In this document: piece by piece, positions 60,326 through 64,000 of the stretch
Position numbering within the stretch: position 1 is the first letter of the stretch
Layout of the letters: each line of letters starts with the position of its first letter
Assembly (NCBI RefSeq): GCF_001645685.2
Contig: NZ_CP017080.1
Location: forward strand, 1,788,001-1,852,000
Direction of reading: 5' to 3'
DNA length: 64,000 bases
DNA from: Peribacillus muralis
GTDB lineage: Bacteria; Bacillota; Bacilli; Bacillales; DSM-1321
Made by a program: the position numbers and the translations under genes
Notes under the pieces: model-generated
What the model saw: the letters and a program-made list of their open reading frames with translations, nothing else
Databases searched by the model: none
What the model was told of the DNA's origin: nothing

Positions 60326-60515
60326 AGATACTTTTCTTCATGCCGCAATGACGACATTCGCGTATATAAAGAAAGTCTTTAACGGAACTTTTGAATTGGG
60401 CATTATTGCAGTTATCGCATCGCCCACTCTTTATATCAGGGTAGTCATTATAATCATAAACGATGGATGTATCGTAGCTTTTGTTTTCTTCTTCAGACAA
60501 ATTGTTCACCTTCAT
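60324..60515 (-). CDS. Zinc-ribbon protein, moron-like, antisense to the late operon
   Basis: A 63-residue protein with CDNCNNAQFK and CRHCGMKK knuckles. It is the only minus-strand gene among the late genes and has its own terminator, the usual sign of a moron expressed in the lysogen. Ribosome site is weak, and GTG or TTG codons a little downstream might be used instead. Confidence 0.6.
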   Translation of the reverse strand: MKVNNLSEEENKSYDTSIVYDYNDYPDIKSGRCDNCNNAQFKSSVKDFLYIRECRHCGMKKSI

Positions 60516-60575
60516 TATTGGATTTAACTTTATATATGATATCAGATAATCATTGAGGGAGGTAGGTGTGATGAC

Positions 60576-61010
60576 ATGAAACTAACAGAGAAGCAGAAAC
60601 GATTCGCTGATTTTTATATTGAGACAGGGAACGGCGTGGATTCAGCAAGAAGAGCAGGATATAAAGGGAACAACTTAAACAAGATAGCGAGCGAGAACTT
60701 GACGAAACTAGACATACGTAAATATGTAGATGAACGGATTGCAGAGAAAGAAAGCAAACAGATAGCCAAACAGGATGAAGTCTTGACGTTCCTCACAAGT
60801 ATTATGAGAGGCGAACAGAAAGAAGAAGTTTTGCGAGGCATTGGTGAAGGTGCTCAGACCATAGATGATATGGATGTAGGGGCGAAGGATAGGATTAAGG
60901 CTGCTGAACTTCTTGGTAAGCGTTACGCCATGTGGACTGACAAACAAGATATCGATGTAAAAGGTGTTGTGACATTTGTTGATGATATAGGTGATGAGGA
61001 TGGAGCGTAA
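60576..61010 (+). CDS. terS: Terminase small subunit
   Basis: The 144-residue SPP1 G1P-like protein (Terminase_2) recognises the packaging site. The N-terminal helix-turn-helix is LTEKQKRFADFYIETGNGVD, ARRAGYKG, and the oligomerisation part follows. It overlaps terL. Confidence 0.9.
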   Translation: MKLTEKQKRFADFYIETGNGVDSARRAGYKGNNLNKIASENLTKLDIRKYVDERIAEKESKQIAKQDEVLTFLTSIMRGEQKEEVLRGIGEGAQTIDDMDVGAKDRIKAAELLGKRYAMWTDKQDIDVKGVVTFVDDIGDEDGA

Positions 61011-62268
61011 GCTATCTGAGTTTCTCCCGAAACACTTCTTTCCTGTATGGAGAGCAGCAAACAATCCTGATATTTTAAATATTGTCTGTAAGGGAGGCAG
61101 GGGTTCCGGTAAGTCATCGGATATTGCACATATAATCGTCCAATTACTTATGAGGCATGCCATTAACGGTGTGGGGATCAGGAAGATTGATAACACGATT
61201 GAGCTGTCTATATTTGAACAGATGAAATGGGCCATTAGTGAGCAGGGTGTAAGCCATCTATTTAAGGTCAATAAGTCACCAATGCGTATCACCTATATCC
61301 CAAGAGGGAATTACATGGTGTTTCGTGGTGCCCAGGAGCCGGAACGGATTAAGTCCTTAAAATCAGCCAACTTCCCATTTGCTTTAGCTTGGCTGGAAGA
61401 ACTGGCGGAATTCAAAACTGAAGATGAAGTTACGGTCATCACCAACTCCCTTTTGCGTGGAGAATTGGAGGATGGTCTTTTTTATAAATTCTTTTACTCG
61501 TACAATCCTCCGAAGAGAAAACAATCTTGGGTGAATAAGAAGTATGAGACGCAATTTGTATCCAATAATACATTCGTGCATCATTCAACTTATATGGATA
61601 ACCCGTTCATCTCGAAACAATTCATCGCGGAGGCTGAAGCTGCCAAAGAACGAAGTGAATTGAGGTATCGATGGGAGTATCTTGGTCATGCGATTGGTTC
61701 CGGTGTTGTTCCGTTTGATAACTTAGTGTTCCGTACCATTACTGACGAAGAATACAACTCTTTCGATAATATCAGGCAGGGTAATGACTTCGGTTATGGT
61801 CCAGATCCTTTATCTTTTGTACGTTGGCACTATGATAAGACACGTAATCGGATATACGCCATGGATGAGATATATGGACACAAAATCAGCAATAGGGACT
61901 TAGCATCAAGAATTAAGGAAAGAGGCTATGTGCGCCATAGAGTCATTGCTGACAGCGCGGAGCCTAAGAGTATTGATGAGTTGAGGGATTATGGCATAAA
62001 GATCATTGGAGCCAAGAAGGGGCCTGACTCTGTACAGTACGGTGAAGAATGGCTGGATGATTTAGAGGAGATTATCATTGATGTAAACAGAACCCCTAAC
62101 ACCGCAAGGGAATTTGAATCAGCAGATTATGCTACTGATAAGAATGGTGATCCTCTTCCGAGGTTGGAGGATAAGAACAATCATACGATCGATGCCACAC
62201 GATATGCCTTTGAAGATGACATGAAGAAGACAGCTAAATTGGTTACTGGTAGAAGATTAACACGTTAA
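61000..62268 (+). CDS. terL: Terminase large subunit
   Basis: The 422-residue DNA-packaging motor (Terminase_3/XtmB, SPP1 G2P-like) has an ATPase domain with Walker A GGRGSGKSS and Walker B FALAWLEELAEF. The RNase H-like nuclease domain has acidic residues in GNDFGYGPDPL, VIADSAEPK and NHTIDATRYAF. ATG 61000 after AGGTGATGAGG is the probable start. This type suggests headful packaging, which is inference. Confidence 0.95.
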   Translation: MERKLSEFLPKHFFPVWRAANNPDILNIVCKGGRGSGKSSDIAHIIVQLLMRHAINGVGIRKIDNTIELSIFEQMKWAISEQGVSHLFKVNKSPMRITYIPRGNYMVFRGAQEPERIKSLKSANFPFALAWLEELAEFKTEDEVTVITNSLLRGELEDGLFYKFFYSYNPPKRKQSWVNKKYETQFVSNNTFVHHSTYMDNPFISKQFIAEAEAAKERSELRYRWEYLGHAIGSGVVPFDNLVFRTITDEEYNSFDNIRQGNDFGYGPDPLSFVRWHYDKTRNRIYAMDEIYGHKISNRDLASRIKERGYVRHRVIADSAEPKSIDELRDYGIKIIGAKKGPDSVQYGEEWLDDLEEIIIDVNRTPNTAREFESADYATDKNGDPLPRLEDKNNHTIDATRYAFEDDMKKTAKLVTGRRLTR

Positions 62269-62279
62269 GGGGGAATGAG

Positions 62280-62474
62280 ATGGAATTAGGGCAGAACTTC
62301 CTCTTGGTAGCTGACGGGCTGGAAATATCGGCTGATCATACAAGTGATGGATGGTATTGTTTGGAGTTAGTGAATGAAGATGATTTATTTTTTAAGGATT
62401 TAGGGGTCATAAAATTCGATGACCTAATCAATGAGGTATCTGAAGGTAAATATAAATTAATTAAAACGGTATAG
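62280..62474 (+). CDS. Phage protein of unknown function (64 aa)
   Basis: MELGQNFLLVADGLEISADH with an acidic C-terminus lies between terL and the portal. GGGGGA precedes the ATG. It looks inserted in an otherwise standard packaging cassette. Confidence 0.6.
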   Translation: MELGQNFLLVADGLEISADHTSDGWYCLELVNEDDLFFKDLGVIKFDDLINEVSEGKYKLIKTV

Positions 62475-62492
62475 AGATTGAGGTGAAAACAC

Positions 62493-63890
62493 TTGGATTT
62501 TTCTTATGAGTTAGAACAGCTCGAACAAGGAATCAGGACTCCTGAATTGATACAGAAAATTATTAGCAAACACAAAGAACGTGCTGAGAAGATGAAACTG
62601 CTATATGAGAGATACAAAACAACCTCAGTCCCTATTTTCGATAGGACTCTGGATGACCCAATGGAAGTAAATAATCAAGTGAACAATGATTTTTTCTCGG
62701 AAATTATTGATACAAAGGTGGGTTACTTCGCTGGCTCGCCAGTAAGTTATCTAACAGAGAATGATGATTCAGGGGACGGAATCATAAAGGAATTTGGGGA
62801 CAGGAACAGGCTGGCGGATTTAGATGCTGAGGCCACTAAGTTTGCTGCAATATGCGGGTATGGTGCCAGGTTCATTTACATTGATACTGATGGCAAGGAA
62901 AGAGCTGCTAATGTGAATCCTTGGGAAGCAATCTTGCTTGGTGAAAAGGGAATGGATGAGCCTGACTATGGACTCCGATATTACAAATCCTTTAATGAAC
63001 AAGGCAAGGAGCAACTAAGGGTTGAACTATGTGAATCAGGATTAATCACTGAATATAGGGGATCAATCAGCGAACTAAAGGAATTCAAGAAAACCAATCA
63101 GCCTTTTTCCGTTTGTCAGATGTACGGAATCATGAATAACGAGGAGCTGCAGGGTGATGGTGAAAAGGTGCTTGCTCTTATCGATGCGTATGACCGTGCT
63201 ATTTCAGATGTTAACAGTGAGATTGAAGCGTTTAGGTTGGCTTATATGGCCTTCTATGGGGTGGAGGCTCCGTCGCCAGAGGACGAACAATCATTTGCGA
63301 AGACTGGAACCTTTTACTTTAGGAATGATGGGCAAGGGGGCGGGCAGAAAGCCGAGTTCATCTCTAAAAGCCTTCAGGATACTGCCATAGAGAACCACTT
63401 AAATAGGCTTCACAATAACATTTACCGATTCTCTCAGACGCCTGATATGGCTGACGAGGCGTTTGCTGGTAATTCAAGTGGTGTTGCCATGAAGTTTAAA
63501 ATACTTGCTCTGGAAAACAAGACAGCGGGCTTTGAACGTAAGTTTAAATCATCTGCCATCCGGATGTTCGAGATTCTGCAAAGTTCTTGGGCGAAGAGAA
63601 GTATTCAGATTGATCCATATACGATTGAGATGAAGTTCACTCGTACTTTCCCACTTGATTTGTTGTATGAGGCTCAGGCTAGTGCTCAGTTGAAAGGTTT
63701 GGTGAGTGAGGAAACGCGCTTAAGCCAATTATCATTTGTTGCCAATCCTGCGGAGGAAGTGACAGCCATGGAAGCAGAATCAGAACTGTACGACTTAGGC
63801 GGTGATGATGATGGACAAATGGGATCAACATCTTCAAGATCTACAGAAAAGGTTAAACAAGAAGGAAAAAAAGTTACTCAGGCAGATTAA
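62493..63890 (+). CDS. Portal protein, SPP1 gp6-like
   Basis: The 465-residue portal subunit forms the dodecameric ring through which DNA enters the head. Landmarks are NNQVNNDFFSEIIDTKVGYF and YFAGSPVSYL near the start. SQTPDMADEAFAGNSSGVAM lies in the stem region, and the tail is acidic and polar. TTG 62493 follows AGGTG. The head protein gene begins inside its last 80 bp. Confidence 0.93.
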   Translation: MDFSYELEQLEQGIRTPELIQKIISKHKERAEKMKLLYERYKTTSVPIFDRTLDDPMEVNNQVNNDFFSEIIDTKVGYFAGSPVSYLTENDDSGDGIIKEFGDRNRLADLDAEATKFAAICGYGARFIYIDTDGKERAANVNPWEAILLGEKGMDEPDYGLRYYKSFNEQGKEQLRVELCESGLITEYRGSISELKEFKKTNQPFSVCQMYGIMNNEELQGDGEKVLALIDAYDRAISDVNSEIEAFRLAYMAFYGVEAPSPEDEQSFAKTGTFYFRNDGQGGGQKAEFISKSLQDTAIENHLNRLHNNIYRFSQTPDMADEAFAGNSSGVAMKFKILALENKTAGFERKFKSSAIRMFEILQSSWAKRSIQIDPYTIEMKFTRTFPLDLLYEAQASAQLKGLVSEETRLSQLSFVANPAEEVTAMEAESELYDLGGDDDGQMGSTSSRSTEKVKQEGKKVTQAD

Positions 63891-64000
63891 CAAAGAATAC
63901 AAGGAAGTTTCTAAAGAACTAATCATGGCATTAACTGAAATGTACATGCGTTTAGAAAAGAATGGTGAGTTATCTTACTCGGATGCTGTCCGTTTCAATG
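63811..64000 (+). CDS. Phage head morphogenesis protein, 3' truncated by window
   Basis: ATG 63811 after GGTGATG opens MDKWDQHLQDLQKRLNKKEK and runs open to the window end. The helical N-terminus and position directly after the portal gene match SPP1 gp7-like minor head proteins. Only 63 residues are visible. Confidence 0.75.
   Translation, partial: MDKWDQHLQDLQKRLNKKEKKLLRQINKEYKEVSKELIMALTEMYMRLEKNGELSYSDAVRFN

Noticed and set aside
60708..61292. 194-codon minus-strand frame opposite terS-terL
   Set aside because: The plus-strand products are clear terminase subunits with motifs; the minus frame has none.
1..64000. CRISPR arrays, tRNA or rRNA genes, insertion sequences
   Set aside because: No regularly spaced repeats, tRNA-like cloverleaf ends or transposase motifs were noticed on either strand. 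Reading by eye could miss a single tRNA, so a tRNAscan run would settle it.

Overview
The window comes from a low-GC, endospore-forming Bacillaceae chromosome. The gene set (spoVK, hfq-miaA, glnRA, yjlC-ndh, GSI-alpha glutamine synthetase, strong AAGGAGG-type ribosome sites, many TTG/GTG starts) fits Peribacillus / the Bacillus simplex group best, although species cannot be proved from sequence alone. No rRNA, tRNA or CRISPR array was seen.

1-42.8 kb is host chromosome. It opens with the 3' part of a TRIC/UPF0126 membrane protein and cytidine deaminase. Next is a Fur-box promoter driving an IDEAL-domain protein and a flavodoxin, then a Cas4/AddB-like iron-sulfur protein. A vanR-vanS-vanY-type unit, a Gln-rich cupin protein and an OPT transporter overlapping a PqqD-like gene follow. 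The most distinctive host block is 10.8-19.4 kb. A sigma-54 enhancer-binding protein is divergent from an operon with a clear -24/-12 promoter, encoding a YfcC-type carrier, isoaspartyl dipeptidase and two secreted cyanophycinase-type proteins, one of which carries two complete copies of the enzyme domain. Together they read as an inducible system that hydrolyses external cyanophycin to beta-Asp-Arg, imports it and splits it.

20-42.8 kb holds an SDR oxidoreductase, a deletion-inactivated methyltransferase, asparagine synthetase, and a complete GntR-controlled chitobiose-type PTS operon (IIB, IIC, IIA, GH4 glycosidase, ChbG deacetylase). After these come yjlC-ndh, an orphan SUKH immunity-like protein, an orphan sensor kinase, miaA-hfq, spoVK, a second TRIC-family protein, hflX, a YnbB-like PLP enzyme and glnR-glnA with two GlnR boxes.

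42.8-64 kb is the left part of a siphovirus-type (SPP1/phi105-like) prophage that continues past the window. It begins directly after the glnA terminator with an integrase on the minus strand. The lysogeny switch has three 16-bp operators, and a second divergent HTH switch with two operators controls an antirepressor. An annealing-protein candidate plus exonuclease precede a replisome organizer with internal iterons, a helicase loader and ssb. Several HNH or homing-type nucleases follow, with a phage sigma factor, MazG, a DUF1064 resolvase-like protein and ArpU. The packaging genes terS-terL-portal-head morphogenesis end the window. Many tiny genes in the early region are preceded by a recurring intergenic linker sequence, which is the most unusual non-coding signal seen.
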